Source: B30-G6 sp964633115 (GTDB taxonomy: Bacteria; Desulfobacterota; Desulfobacteria; Desulfobacterales; B30-G6). Taken from it: a DNA stretch of 64,000 bases. The notes below the pieces were generated by a model. That model did no database searches. It was not told where the DNA came from and was given only the letters and a program-made list of their open reading frames with translations. The translations under genes were made by a program, and so were the position numbers. Shown here piece by piece: positions 27,411-36,210 of this stretch; position 1 is the stretch's first letter, and each line of letters begins with the position of its first letter. The stretch is from NCBI GenBank assembly GCA_964633115.1, contig CAZWEO010000012.1, forward strand, positions 7,005 to 71,004, in the 5' to 3' direction.

Positions 27411-27809
27411 AAAAAGGATCCGAGCTTTGATAGCCGAGTATGCAACAATATTTAAAATTCATCCAAAATTAAGACACGCGATAAAAAAAGATACGAACCA
27501 ATATCCACACTATTAAAGCCTGTTAAAAAGCTAGCCGCACTGCAAAATTACACCGGTCTGAAAGCCGATTTTAGTTTAAAATCGATCTGGTTTTTGGGCT
27601 TGTTCGTTTTCGCTTACCTTTTGTTCTCAGCCGTCGTCTTTTTAACCCTTTAAATCCCCTGTGGGGCGGTTCATTTTACTGCTGAGTATTCGGTTTGGTA
27701 ACTGCTACAAGCCAGGCTCACTTACGATATACTTAAAACATCTCAAACTTTAGATAATTACAACTACTTCTCAATTACGAAGACAGATTTTTTGTTGCCT
27801 ATAAGAAAA
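27411..27809. other. Non-coding DNA between repeat island and transposase
   Basis: No gene is seen. A 19-base palindrome CGATTTTAGTTTAAAATCG lies at 27566-27584 (eight-base arms). The right-hand part probably includes one end of the insertion sequence. Confidence 0.35.
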
Positions 27810-29479
27810 TCATACTGCTATCGGTAACTTCATCTGCTTCTGTTTTGCTTTCTTTGTTTTCCGTGTTCCCGCTAACTCTATCAATAAAGTAGCCATTGTT
27901 GTAAAAGTACCTCGGGCGACTAAACCGTGTTGACTTCTTACACGAACCTGCTCAAGCCCTTCGCGTTTTTTGAGAAGATTGAAAGGTCGTTCGCCATTTT
28001 TGCGAATATCCAGGGCCTTTGATACAACATCACTACCAGAAAGAATGCGCTGGAAATATCCGTTGTCAAAAGGTATGTGGCGGTATTTTGGGCATAACTC
28101 AGAACGATGGCATTGACCAGATTCCGCATCGCATTTGAATTCGTGTCCTTCATCTTCTATCCCGATGTACTTCATTGGAATATCACAAAAATCGTCAAGC
28201 ATTACCTGTAAAGTTTCAGCATCAACATTTTCGGGAAGATTAACTTTTGAACTCGGCGGTTTGACCAAATGTACACCGCTTTCTTTGTACAATGAACCAT
28301 CTTTATCGTGGTAGGCTTCATCGGCCGTGATCAGTTTTAAATCCAATCCGATGGCTTTTCCTAATCGCACCAAGGGTAAAAGAAAATGGCTGTCATGGTG
28401 ATTGGCTGGCGCCATAAGAGAAATCAGCGGAATGCTATGCCCGGTTTTGGGGTTGATTGCCGTAAGGGTGTGCATGCGATACCCTACGACATACACGGAC
28501 TTGTCTCGCTTTTTACGACGCGCCCCGCAATCACAGTCAATATCATCGTAAATACGTATCTTTTTCCCTTTTATGGTTAATGTCGCTAACAGCTGCTGAC
28601 GATCTACGGGCAATTCAGTCGAATCAACACAATGCACAAAACCTTCATCCAGAAGCCTTCGCTCTCTGAGATGATATAGAATATATACCATTAAATTAAT
28701 AAGTTGTGAGAACGTTAAGCCTGATCTGAATTGACACATCTGAACGTGGCTGAGCATCATTTTGCGGTTAAGCGGCAACCCTATAAATGCCCGGTTCTGC
28801 TTATTATCCATCCCTATGTAGGGGTTGTGATCTTTGTGGCCTTCATAGTCGTTATCATCACCGCAGAATTTACGATAGCTGACCTCCGGGTACTTGATGG
28901 CTTTGAGCAATTCGGCACGCAGAAAAATGCTTGGAAAAAAATCTCGCATGGCCGGCGAGTAACCCGCATAGGATAAAAGCTTATTGATGATTTTATCATC
29001 TAACAATTCATCGATGAATCTGAGCTCTTTATCCTTGATATGCAATGGGTGGCGCCTTTTACGGTTCAATTTGAATAGAATACTGTCTTTGCAGTCCTCA
29101 ATAAATCGCCCCATTTCATCTAAATTCATAATGGAAGCCGTTGGCAATTGAGACTCAATTCCAAGCAATACTTCAAGAGGTGTTGTAACCTCTTGTTTAA
29201 AATCATGATTATTAACAACTTCATTTAAAACTTTTTTGGCCATGCCTTTCTTTTCTTTTTTGGTCAGGCACTGCCAGCGGGGATACCTTGTTTTCAGTTG
29301 TTTTCTAATCTCGGCTTTGATAGCTTTGTGATGCATGGGAAAGTCTCCTTTGGGCAAATTTTTGTGGTGAATCTTTACCCATTTTATAGAGGCTTTCTCA
29401 TGCTTAAACAACTGATTTCTTATACTTATTCATACATTGTTTTAACACCCTTTATTAGGGAGCGTACCAATTCGGTGCG
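27688..29479 (-). mobile_element. Insertion sequence carrying a DDE transposase, ends tentative
   Basis: The element is defined by the transposase gene. Inward-facing weakly similar sequences, CGGTTTGGTAACTGCTAC near 27690 and CCGAATTGGTACGCTCCC near 29476 on the opposite strand, may be its terminal repeats, but the match is imperfect and no target duplication was identified. Confidence 0.35.
27810..29336 (-). CDS. DDE-type IS transposase
   Basis: About 508 residues. RNase-H-fold catalytic blocks are FVHCVDSTELPVD (first Asp), KLITADEAYHDKDG (second Asp) and NGERPFNLLKKREGLEQVRVR (Glu), the spacing of IS4/IS1182-like elements; I could not place it in a named IS family. Four Cys in the late CDAESGQCHRSELCPKYRH segment suggest a zinc-binding insert. 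ATG at 29336 is chosen over a longer frame because AAAGGAG precedes it by eight bases. The frame is intact, so it may be active. It sits between the helicase and dnaE2, flanked on both sides by repeat islands. Confidence 0.85.
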   Translation of the reverse strand: MHHKAIKAEIRKQLKTRYPRWQCLTKKEKKGMAKKVLNEVVNNHDFKQEVTTPLEVLLGIESQLPTASIMNLDEMGRFIEDCKDSILFKLNRKRRHPLHIKDKELRFIDELLDDKIINKLLSYAGYSPAMRDFFPSIFLRAELLKAIKYPEVSYRKFCGDDNDYEGHKDHNPYIGMDNKQNRAFIGLPLNRKMMLSHVQMCQFRSGLTFSQLINLMVYILYHLRERRLLDEGFVHCVDSTELPVDRQQLLATLTIKGKKIRIYDDIDCDCGARRKKRDKSVYVVGYRMHTLTAINPKTGHSIPLISLMAPANHHDSHFLLPLVRLGKAIGLDLKLITADEAYHDKDGSLYKESGVHLVKPPSSKVNLPENVDAETLQVMLDDFCDIPMKYIGIEDEGHEFKCDAESGQCHRSELCPKYRHIPFDNGYFQRILSGSDVVSKALDIRKNGERPFNLLKKREGLEQVRVRSQHGLVARGTFTTMATLLIELAGTRKTKKAKQKQMKLPIAV

Positions 29480-29489
29480 TAGGTCTCCT

Positions 29490-29533
29490 TCGATGTTCGA
29501 TGTTGAGTGTTCGATGTTCGATGTTCATATTGA
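29490..29533. repeat. Heptamer repeat island (TTCGATG units)
   Basis: Five or six copies of a seven-base unit TTCGATG with variants (TTGAGTG) lie between the transposase start and the dnaE2 end. It is the reverse-complement family of the GAACATC repeats near 27375. Confidence 0.75.
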
Positions 29534-29624
29534 AAGCATTCTAATTCTCTTTTTTTTCGATAATGACCGTTAAGAACCGACAGTCTACAGCACAAACAGC
29601 TTCGTGCTTATAGCCCATTACTGA

Positions 29625-32600
29625 TTATGTTTCAACCCGGCTAACCGGTGCCAGCGGCGTCACATGATCCACCGTCATAGTGGCCGCGCCCCAGTCGACT
29701 TCCACCTTTCCTTCCAGTACATACGGTCGATTGCGGTCGACCATGTGGCAAAACCGCTCATATGTTTTGGGAAAAAATGTGGTTTCGACGATGCCGCTTT
29801 CGTCCTCAAAGGTTAGAAATTCCATGGTATCCCCGTGTTTAGTCTGGACACGCTTGCCTGTCACCAGCCAGCCGGCGAATCGGATGCGCCGACCGATATA
29901 ATCATGGACACAGGTCGCCGAGATCGGGTCATGCTGTTGAAGGTGACGGCGGTAAAGTTGCATGGGATGACGATCGCACAAGAATCTCAGAATTGAAAAC
30001 TCCCGCCGCAACCGTAGGAGGTCGTCGGCTTGCGGAAGCCGGGGTGCTGCCACATTACCTTCGGCATCATCAAACAGTCCTTGGGGACGCAGTCGCCTGG
30101 TTCGATCTTTTTGCCAGCGCGCTAGCTCCCACAGAATTTCGGCCCGGTTTCCGCTTTCACAAAATGCATCCAGGGCACCGCAATGGACCAGGGCCCGGGC
30201 CTCGGTTTCATCGGGCCGAACCCGCTGCAAAAAATCCTGGAGGCCCTGGAAAGTCTTTTTGCAGCGTTCGGAAATAATCGCGGTCTGACAATTGGCGGAT
30301 AAGCCTTTGACGGAAAGTAGTCCCACTCGCAGGGACTGTTCCGCGCCCTGCCAGGCAATTTCACTGCAATTGACATCCGGCGGCAGAATGCTAAGCCCCA
30401 TCCGGCGCGCCTCAGAGACGTAGGCAAACGTACTATAGAATCCACCTTGATTACTGATGACGGCCGCCATGAACTCCGCCGGGAAATGAACCTTGAGATA
30501 GGCAGCCTGAAATGACACCCGAGCATAGGAGGCACTGTGGGGTTTGCAAAATGAGTACCCGCTAAAACTCATGATCATATCCCAAATGGTGGCAATGGTT
30601 TGGGCCGACACCCCCCGTGCAGCAGCACCTGTGGAAAAATGCTGAAAATAATCCCGCAGTTTGCGTTCACGGTCCTTTTTGGACATCACTTTTCGCAAAC
30701 CATCGGCTTCGGCATGGGAAAACCCGGCAATAGCCACGGCGGCCCGGGAAACATCCTCCTGATAGACCATGATACCAAAAGTATCCTCGAGTACATCCCT
30801 TAGAAGGGGATGAATCGGATCCCATTGGCCGCCATGCAAACGTCGGATATACTCCTGAATAAACCGGTTGGCCGCTGGACGGATAATGCTGCTGTGGATG
30901 ACCATATGTTCAAAGTCACCCACACCGGCCTTTTTCTGCAAAAGGCGGGTTGCGGGACTTTCAATATAAAAACAACCCATGGTGTGGCCCTGGGAAATGG
31001 CTTCCTGGGTAGCAAAATCATCTTCCGGTTCCCAGTGAAGCTCGCCCAACTCGGCGCCATTGTGATGCAGGTTTTTGAGTGCATCCCGAATCACACCCAG
31101 GCTGCGGTTTCCCAAAAGATCAATTTTAACCAGCCCAGCTGTTTCAGTGGCATCCTTTTCCCATTGCAGAATGGGAACGCCTTTGGGCGCGTTCTCCAGG
31201 GGAACATACGTATCAATGGGCGCGGGTGTTATCACCACACCACCGGGATGAACGGATAGGTACCGCGGGATGCCGGTAACCCGCTGGGCTAGGTGAATGA
31301 TCTCTGGCCAGGGTTCGGTGTAATCCAGATGCTTCAATTCGGGCAACTGCCGCAACCGGGTCTCTAGATCGGTATTGGGTCGGTTACTGTAAAAGTAAAA
31401 GGGCAGTCGTTTGGTCACGGTATTGATTTCTTGATCCGGTAGCCCAAACACCTTGGCAACTTCACGCAAGGCCATGCGGGGTTGAAAAAAGACATGATTT
31501 GACACCATAGCCGCATGGCCCGCATGGTTTGCCAGAACCTTATCCAGTACATCGTTACGTTCATCCCAGGCAAAATCCACATCTAAATCCGGCGGATCGC
31601 TGCGTCCGGGATTCAAAAAGCGCTCGAAATAGAGGTTGTGTTTAAGGGGACACACATTGGTGATGCCTAGGCAATACGCGATGATGGAAGCTGCCCCGGA
31701 TCCACGGCCGCAGGTCCGCGGACTGTGTTGGACAATATCCCTTACCACCAAAAAATAAGCGCTAAAGCCCATATCCTCAACCACACGCAGTTCATTCTCA
31801 ATCCGTTCGACCACCGGCTCAGCCAACTCCCGGCCATAACGTTGCCGGGCTCCCCTAAAAACAGCCTCGCGCAGACAAACTCCGGCCGAGCGGTCGTGTT
31901 GATCCTGCCATGGCGGCATAACCGTACCAAAATTAGGGCCGGTGAAGGTCAATCGCTCGGCCAGGTTCTGGGTTGCCTGAATGGCCTGCGGACAGATGGC
32001 AAAACGCTGGGCATATATCTGCGGGGATGCCAGCCAGGCATCGGCCGGCGCGACATCGCCTATTTTTAGTTGAGACAGGCTAGTGTTGCGGTCAATGGCC
32101 CTCAAGAGCCGATGGATGGATGCGTCTTCCGGGGCCAGAAAAAAACTGCTTGGGCTCGCTACCATCGGCACCCCCAGGCGATCCGCCATGCGGCACAGGG
32201 GATGCGTACTCATCAGCGGACGACGGGGCATATGCGCCATTACATCAACACCAACCGCATACAAGGTTTCCAACAAACCCGGATCGCTTGCCAGAAAAAC
32301 AAGTCCCTGGGCATATCCAGCAACCGCTGCCTCAATTTCAAAATCATCATTTAGATGGCGTTGAGTCAATATGCGGCAGAGATTGCCATAGCCCGTATCG
32401 GTTTCCACCAGACATACCAGACGTCTCTTTGTATCCGAATCCGTCAGCTCGGCCCCGACTATCGGCCGCAGTCCTTCCTCTCGGCAGGCTGCCAAAAAAG
32501 CCCACAGACCGTAGAGGTTGTCGGTATCTGTCAACGCCAACCGGTCATATCCCATATCGGCGGCGGCCCGGCAGATGGCTCTGACGGAATCGACCCCCCA

Positions 32601-32639
32601 CATGAGGGAATAATGTGACCGAACACATAAAGGGACCAC
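29625..32639 (-). CDS. dnaE2: Error-prone DNA polymerase, DnaE2/ImuC type
   Basis: 1004 residues. It begins with a PHP domain (VRSHYSLMWGVDSVRAICRAA), then the C-family palm with PDLDVDFAWDERNDV, the motif GRGSGAASIIAYCLGI, and the KPHSASYARVSFQAAYLKVHFP helix, ending in an OB fold (IRFAGWLVTGKRVQTKHGD). Length and motifs fit DnaE2, the SOS-induced C-family polymerase that bypasses lesions with ImuB and the beta clamp. The start is GTG at 32639 in a two-hairpin element, with GGAG in the loop of the nearer hairpin. An ImuB-like gene and lexA lie upstream on the same strand, separated by repeat islands. Confidence 0.9.
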   Translation of the reverse strand: MVPLCVRSHYSLMWGVDSVRAICRAAADMGYDRLALTDTDNLYGLWAFLAACREEGLRPIVGAELTDSDTKRRLVCLVETDTGYGNLCRILTQRHLNDDFEIEAAVAGYAQGLVFLASDPGLLETLYAVGVDVMAHMPRRPLMSTHPLCRMADRLGVPMVASPSSFFLAPEDASIHRLLRAIDRNTSLSQLKIGDVAPADAWLASPQIYAQRFAICPQAIQATQNLAERLTFTGPNFGTVMPPWQDQHDRSAGVCLREAVFRGARQRYGRELAEPVVERIENELRVVEDMGFSAYFLVVRDIVQHSPRTCGRGSGAASIIAYCLGITNVCPLKHNLYFERFLNPGRSDPPDLDVDFAWDERNDVLDKVLANHAGHAAMVSNHVFFQPRMALREVAKVFGLPDQEINTVTKRLPFYFYSNRPNTDLETRLRQLPELKHLDYTEPWPEIIHLAQRVTGIPRYLSVHPGGVVITPAPIDTYVPLENAPKGVPILQWEKDATETAGLVKIDLLGNRSLGVIRDALKNLHHNGAELGELHWEPEDDFATQEAISQGHTMGCFYIESPATRLLQKKAGVGDFEHMVIHSSIIRPAANRFIQEYIRRLHGGQWDPIHPLLRDVLEDTFGIMVYQEDVSRAAVAIAGFSHAEADGLRKVMSKKDRERKLRDYFQHFSTGAAARGVSAQTIATIWDMIMSFSGYSFCKPHSASYARVSFQAAYLKVHFPAEFMAAVISNQGGFYSTFAYVSEARRMGLSILPPDVNCSEIAWQGAEQSLRVGLLSVKGLSANCQTAIISERCKKTFQGLQDFLQRVRPDETEARALVHCGALDAFCESGNRAEILWELARWQKDRTRRLRPQGLFDDAEGNVAAPRLPQADDLLRLRREFSILRFLCDRHPMQLYRRHLQQHDPISATCVHDYIGRRIRFAGWLVTGKRVQTKHGDTMEFLTFEDESGIVETTFFPKTYERFCHMVDRNRPYVLEGKVEVDWGAATMTVDHVTPLAPVSRVET

Positions 32640-32640
32640 G

Positions 32641-32684
32641 AATAAAATTGCTCCACAATTTTATGAAGGCGGCTTCGCCGCTCC
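32641..32684 (-). repeat. Two-hairpin intergenic element, copy 1 (upstream of dnaE2)
   Basis: Stem A is GCGGC-GAA-GCCGC and stem B is AAAATTG-TGGAG-CAATTTT (minus strand), joined by TTCAT. A second copy at 55192-55238 keeps both stems with compensating base changes. The loop of stem B holds a GGAG that is the only ribosome-binding-site candidate for dnaE2. Confidence 0.65.
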
Positions 32685-32689
32685 ATACA

Positions 32690-33117
32690 TGTTTTGTTTA
32701 TTTTCCAATCCCTATGAAGCATGACATCCATAACGGATGGTTACAGGCACCCGGTGGGAATCAGAACCGTTTCCGATATGGCGTGACCCCATTGTGCCGC
32801 GTCGAGCATCACAGCAACAGGTGGATTAGGTCCTGTGACTGTTTGAGCGCAGCGAGTTTCACAGGGCCCGCCTGTTGCGAGAAGCGCAGAGAAGCCTGGT
32901 TTTAAGCCGAAACTCAAAGAGCGCCCGTCCTCCCCAGTAGCCTGCTACGGAGGATGGAAAGGCTGAAGGGTCGCGGCACAGGGGTGATTTCTTTTGGTTC
33001 GTTTTCTTTTTCACAAAAGAAAATGAACATGCCTACGATTGAATCCTGCAGAGCGCACTTTGACAGTTTGCCTAACATGATTAAAAGAGTTCGAAGATTC
33101 AGGTGATAAAAGATCAA
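32690..33117. other. Compact non-coding segment resembling a dispersed intergenic element
   Basis: No gene is supported. The stretch is GC-richer than its surroundings, carries a hairpin at 32929-32953 (CCTCC and GTAGC facing GCTAC and GGAGG), and ends in a run reading TTTCTTTTTCACAAAAGAAA, itself a weak palindrome. Its texture resembles repetitive intergenic elements, but only one copy is present here. Confidence 0.35.
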
Positions 33118-33500
33118 CATCGAACACTTGTCCCGCCATAGCCCTGAGTTTGCCGAATGGGCGACGGCGGATCGAACGTCCAACGTCGATTACTTAGAAG
33201 CCAGATGTCAGAAGTCAGAAATCAGAAGGCCATGAGCGTAAAGACGGTACAGCTTTATCTGCCAAGCTATAAAGCTACGTGCTAATCGGGGTCGGCATCG
33301 GGATCGCTATCGGAATCGAGAGAATAGCAACCGATACCGATTTCGATACCGATAGCGATACCGAACTCAATAAACCCAATGAACTCAACAAACACGCTTC
33401 CTCGATACCCCATAGTCTACCCTCCGCCCCTCCAACCCGTCCTACTCCCTTCGATGTTCCATATTCGATGTTCAGTGTTCGACGTTGGACGTTCCTTTTT
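33118..33500. repeat. Mixed repeat island between dnaE2 and the ImuB-like gene
   Basis: It contains GAACATC/GAACGTC heptamers (about 33118-33190), six-base CGATAC/CGGAATC-type units (about 33283-33370), AAACCCA-type units (33370-33400) and TTCGATG/TTCGACG heptamers (about 33450-33495). No gene is seen in it. Confidence 0.75.
33329..33404. repeat. 76-bp direct repeat, copy 1
   Basis: Starting AACCGATACCGATTTCGATA and ending ACACGCTTCCTCG, it matches 35052-35127 over 76 bases with about seven substitutions and no gaps. The two copies flank the ImuB-like gene in the same orientation. Confidence 0.8.
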
Positions 33501-33504
33501 CGGC

Positions 33505-34671
33505 TTATGCCGCCAAATTCTGCCCCACCTGTATTGCATCCCGCCCAAAACGGTCGCGAATCTGATCCAAAACCGTTACGAGATTAACCTGTTTTTTCTT
33601 GCGCGGCTCCGGGAATAGCGTCATTTGGGCCGGTGGGAAAACCAGTCGATCACATACCAAGGACATATGGCGGAGCCGTATCCGGCGGGTCCACGCCAAC
33701 AGCAGAGTCTGTCTGGCTAGCTCAAATAGGGTTGCGTCATTGGTAGTCGCCGAGCGTACCACAGATTGACGGACCCGGCGGATTCCGTCGGAATGGTCCA
33801 GAACAATGCCGATGCGGCCTGCCGCCAGCCGGCGGCGGCGCAGGTTGCGACCGGCATCTTCGGTCATGCGGTACAAGGTCCGTTCCAGTGTGGCCCGATC
33901 ATTGGTGTCGTGACTGAATTCATGCTCTACCCGGACCACTGGACGTTTCTTACCCGCGGACAGCACCGGAGAATTGTCGATACCCCGAACCGATTCATAT
34001 AAGAAGGTGGCCCGTTTACCAAACGGAACCTCCAAATGCTGCCGGCGTAGCGCCGCAACCTGGGATACCGTTGTGAGATTTAATTCCCGCAGCTTGAGAA
34101 GATCGGCCGGTTCGATCCCGGGAACAAACCAAATGGGTAATGGTGCCAAAGTCGTCTGCTCGTCACCTTCGGTAACGACATATTCCCCCACTGGCTTGAC
34201 CAGCCGGGTGGCAACCTTGGCCACCAGTTTGTTGGGTGCCACAGACCATATGGGTGAAAGACCCAGGCCGGACTTCATATGCCGGCTCAACCGCCAGGCC
34301 ACATCAATGGGAGGCCCCCAAAGCCGGCTGGTTCCGGTAACGTCCACAAAAAGATGCCCGTCTCTTTCGCCACTCTCGATCAGGGGCGAAAAAGGCAGGG
34401 CTTCTTTGAAAACCGAACGCATGGCACGCTCGTACCGATCCGGGTGCGGGGACAACGTCCAGACATCCGGACACACCCGCAAGGCCCTTCTGAGGGCCAT
34501 CTGCTTGCGAACTCCGTTTTGATAGGCTTCCTCGCTCATATCATATACCGCCGATCGGGTGGAACCCTTGGGTGCGATGATAACCGGGCGGTCCGCCAGC
34601 CGGGGATCCATAACCCGTTCGACAGCCACGGCAAAATCAGCAATATTGATGTGAATGATAGCACGGGACAT
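33505..34671 (-). CDS. Catalytically degenerate Y-family polymerase, ImuB-like
   Basis: 388 residues with the DinB/UmuC layout: palm start IIHINIADFAVAVERV, fingers RKQMALRRALRVCPD, thumb HhH-type VPGIEPADLLKLRELNLTTVSQVAALR, and a little-finger domain (about 240-345). The catalytic acids are missing: the HxDxD motif reads H-I-N-I-A (N9 and A11), and the SxDE motif is replaced by ESGERDGHLFVDVTG. A beta-clamp-binding motif QMTLF lies at 349-353. Loss of catalysis with retention of clamp binding defines ImuB proteins, which bridge DnaE2 and the clamp. It lies upstream of dnaE2 and downstream of DUF72 and lexA. Confidence 0.8.
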   Translation of the reverse strand: MSRAIIHINIADFAVAVERVMDPRLADRPVIIAPKGSTRSAVYDMSEEAYQNGVRKQMALRRALRVCPDVWTLSPHPDRYERAMRSVFKEALPFSPLIESGERDGHLFVDVTGTSRLWGPPIDVAWRLSRHMKSGLGLSPIWSVAPNKLVAKVATRLVKPVGEYVVTEGDEQTTLAPLPIWFVPGIEPADLLKLRELNLTTVSQVAALRRQHLEVPFGKRATFLYESVRGIDNSPVLSAGKKRPVVRVEHEFSHDTNDRATLERTLYRMTEDAGRNLRRRRLAAGRIGIVLDHSDGIRRVRQSVVRSATTNDATLFELARQTLLLAWTRRIRLRHMSLVCDRLVFPPAQMTLFPEPRKKKQVNLVTVLDQIRDRFGRDAIQVGQNLAA

Positions 34672-34700
34672 TTAGCGGTTATCCCCCTGGACAATATTTA

Positions 34701-34713
34701 TACATGGCATGTA
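34701..34713. promoter_or_regulatory. Palindrome before the ImuB-like gene
   Basis: TACATGGCATGTA, six-base perfect arms around one base, 30-42 bases upstream of the ImuB-like start (34671). The position suits a repressor site, but no matching site was found before lexA or dnaE2, so assignment to LexA is not supported. Confidence 0.35.
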
Positions 34714-34751
34714 CAATTTGTGTTATGCACGTCATTTGCGACCTAGCCTTT

Positions 34752-35012
34752 TAGTCACTTACAAGTTCAAATGACAGTAAAACGCACACCTTTCAAAGAA
34801 CAAAAAGCGAATGATGATTTCAGAATGTAGAATATCGAATGTCGAAGGAATGAGTCGCTTCGCTCCGGCATTATTCAGTGGTCTTTTTAAATCATTGCCA
34901 GCGCACAGCGCTTCCATCCTTCTAGATTCTGAATTCATTATTCTGCATTCTGCAATTTGCTGTTTCTAGCCTTGTTTGATTGTGGCTTGTCCACGTTGGG
35001 TGTTTAGGCTGT
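34752..35012. repeat. Dispersed ~261-bp intergenic repeat, copy A
   Basis: It begins TAGTCACTTACAAGTTCAAA and ends near GGGTGTTTAGGCTGT. The complement of 46233-46494 matches it end to end at roughly 85% identity, with a fully conserved block including GTCGCTTCGCTCCGGCATTA. No open frame runs through it. It lies upstream of the ImuB-like gene. Confidence 0.85.
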
Positions 35013-35051
35013 TAGGCGCTTTCTAATCGGGATCGGGGTCGAGAAGTTAAG

Positions 35052-35127
35052 AACCGATACCGATTTCGATACCGATAGCGATACCGAACACAATTAACCC
35101 AACAAACCCAATAAACACGCTTTCTCG
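35052..35127. repeat. 76-bp direct repeat, copy 2
   Basis: Partner of 33329-33404 in the same orientation, 1.7 kb apart. The first half is built from six-base CGATAC-type units, the second half from AAACCCA-type units. It ends 12 bases before the DUF72 stop codon. Confidence 0.8.
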
Positions 35128-35139
35128 CAACCCGTAACA

Positions 35140-35979
35140 CTACAAAAGCCCCCTCTCCTTCAGCAACGTCTCCAGAGTCAAGGCATTACGGGGAGCCTGG
35201 GCCTGAACATGGTTGTTGAAAAAGATCAGGCCGCTGCGTGTGTACGCGGCCATTTTCTCGATTCGTTCTTCAACCCACTCACGCAGCTCACTGTCGGTAT
35301 AGTCATAGTTGAACTGCTTTTGCATATTTCCGGAACGCCATCCCCTGGTGTTGCGGCCATGCAGGCGGACATAAAAAAGATCGGGGCTTGTGACGATGTC
35401 CACCGTTGGGAACAATCCTTTGATGGTCGGCACATCCACAGCAACCAACGTTACCCTGCGCCGCTCGAGTTCCGCATAGACGCTCTCTGTAGCCCAGGAC
35501 ACATGCCGGAATTCGATAGCCAAGGGCAGTCCGGCAAGTTCATCCAGTAAGGCGGCCAGATAGCGTCTGTTTTTGGGGACCCGATGGAAAGAGGGCGGAA
35601 ATTGTAACAGAACAGCAGCCAGTTGGCCGGCCTGGATAAGCGGGGCGATACCGTCTCGATACTGTTTGGCATGCCCACGCCAGGCATCGGCATCGATCTC
35701 GTGGGTCAAGTAACGGATCAATTTGGCAGCAAACTGAAAGTCCGGTGGTACTTGCTGCCGCATCCGCTCAACCGCCTGTGATTTGGGCATCTGATACCAG
35801 GTATAGTTCAGCTCGGTTACAGCAAATGTCTGAGCATAGCATGCCAGCATGCCGCCCGATTTTGTGTCCAATGGATAAAATCCAGCTTCGGCCCATTCGG
35901 CGTACGAATAGCCGCTGGTGCCAGTGTGGATATCACAGCCATATTTCGGGTTTTGGAATGATTTTTTTTTTGAGTTCAT
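35140..35979 (-). CDS. DUF72 (YecE-like) family protein
   Basis: 279 residues. It has the DUF72 TIM-barrel signatures IHTGTSGYSYAEWAEAGFYP, FAVTELNYTWYQMP, FQFAAKLIRYLTH, LLQFPPSFHR, AIEFRHVSWA and FYVRLHGRNTRGW. The family's biochemical role is unknown, though it is often found near DNA-repair genes. The start ATG sits in an AAACCCA repeat island with no Shine-Dalgarno sequence, and the first eleven residues (Lys/Ser-rich) look non-native. It lies between lexA and the ImuB-like gene, where imuA stands in classical mutasome cassettes. Confidence 0.8.
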   Translation of the reverse strand: MNSKKKSFQNPKYGCDIHTGTSGYSYAEWAEAGFYPLDTKSGGMLACYAQTFAVTELNYTWYQMPKSQAVERMRQQVPPDFQFAAKLIRYLTHEIDADAWRGHAKQYRDGIAPLIQAGQLAAVLLQFPPSFHRVPKNRRYLAALLDELAGLPLAIEFRHVSWATESVYAELERRRVTLVAVDVPTIKGLFPTVDIVTSPDLFYVRLHGRNTRGWRSGNMQKQFNYDYTDSELREWVEERIEKMAAYTRSGLIFFNNHVQAQAPRNALTLETLLKERGLL

Positions 35980-35980
35980 T

Positions 35981-36210
35981 GGGTTTGTTGGGTTTATTAG
36001 CTTTTTAGCTGTTTAGGCCATAGGCTGTGGGCTGCTTAAAGTTAATCGTTTAGAGCCAAGTTCGATGTCCCCAAAGTGCAACTCGGAACTCGTAACGGTC
36101 TACTGGCTCCTGAATTCTGTCTCCTGAATTCTTGGAAGTTCGATGTTGGATGTTGAGCGTTCGATGTTCAAAAAACAGCCCTTCAACCTTACCGCTGATA
36201 GCTGATAGCT
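35981..36210. repeat. Repeat island between DUF72 and lexA
   Basis: Contains AAACCCA-type units (about 35981-36000), TTAGGCT/TAGCTG-type units, TTCGATG/TTGGATG heptamers (about 36138-36170) and AGCTGAT units (about 36190-36220). The last run extends into the lexA reading frame and supplies its final residues. Confidence 0.75.

Noticed and set aside
33118..33500. Possible CRISPR array
   Set aside because: Units are only 6-8 bases, contiguous and drifting, with no spacers and no cas genes.
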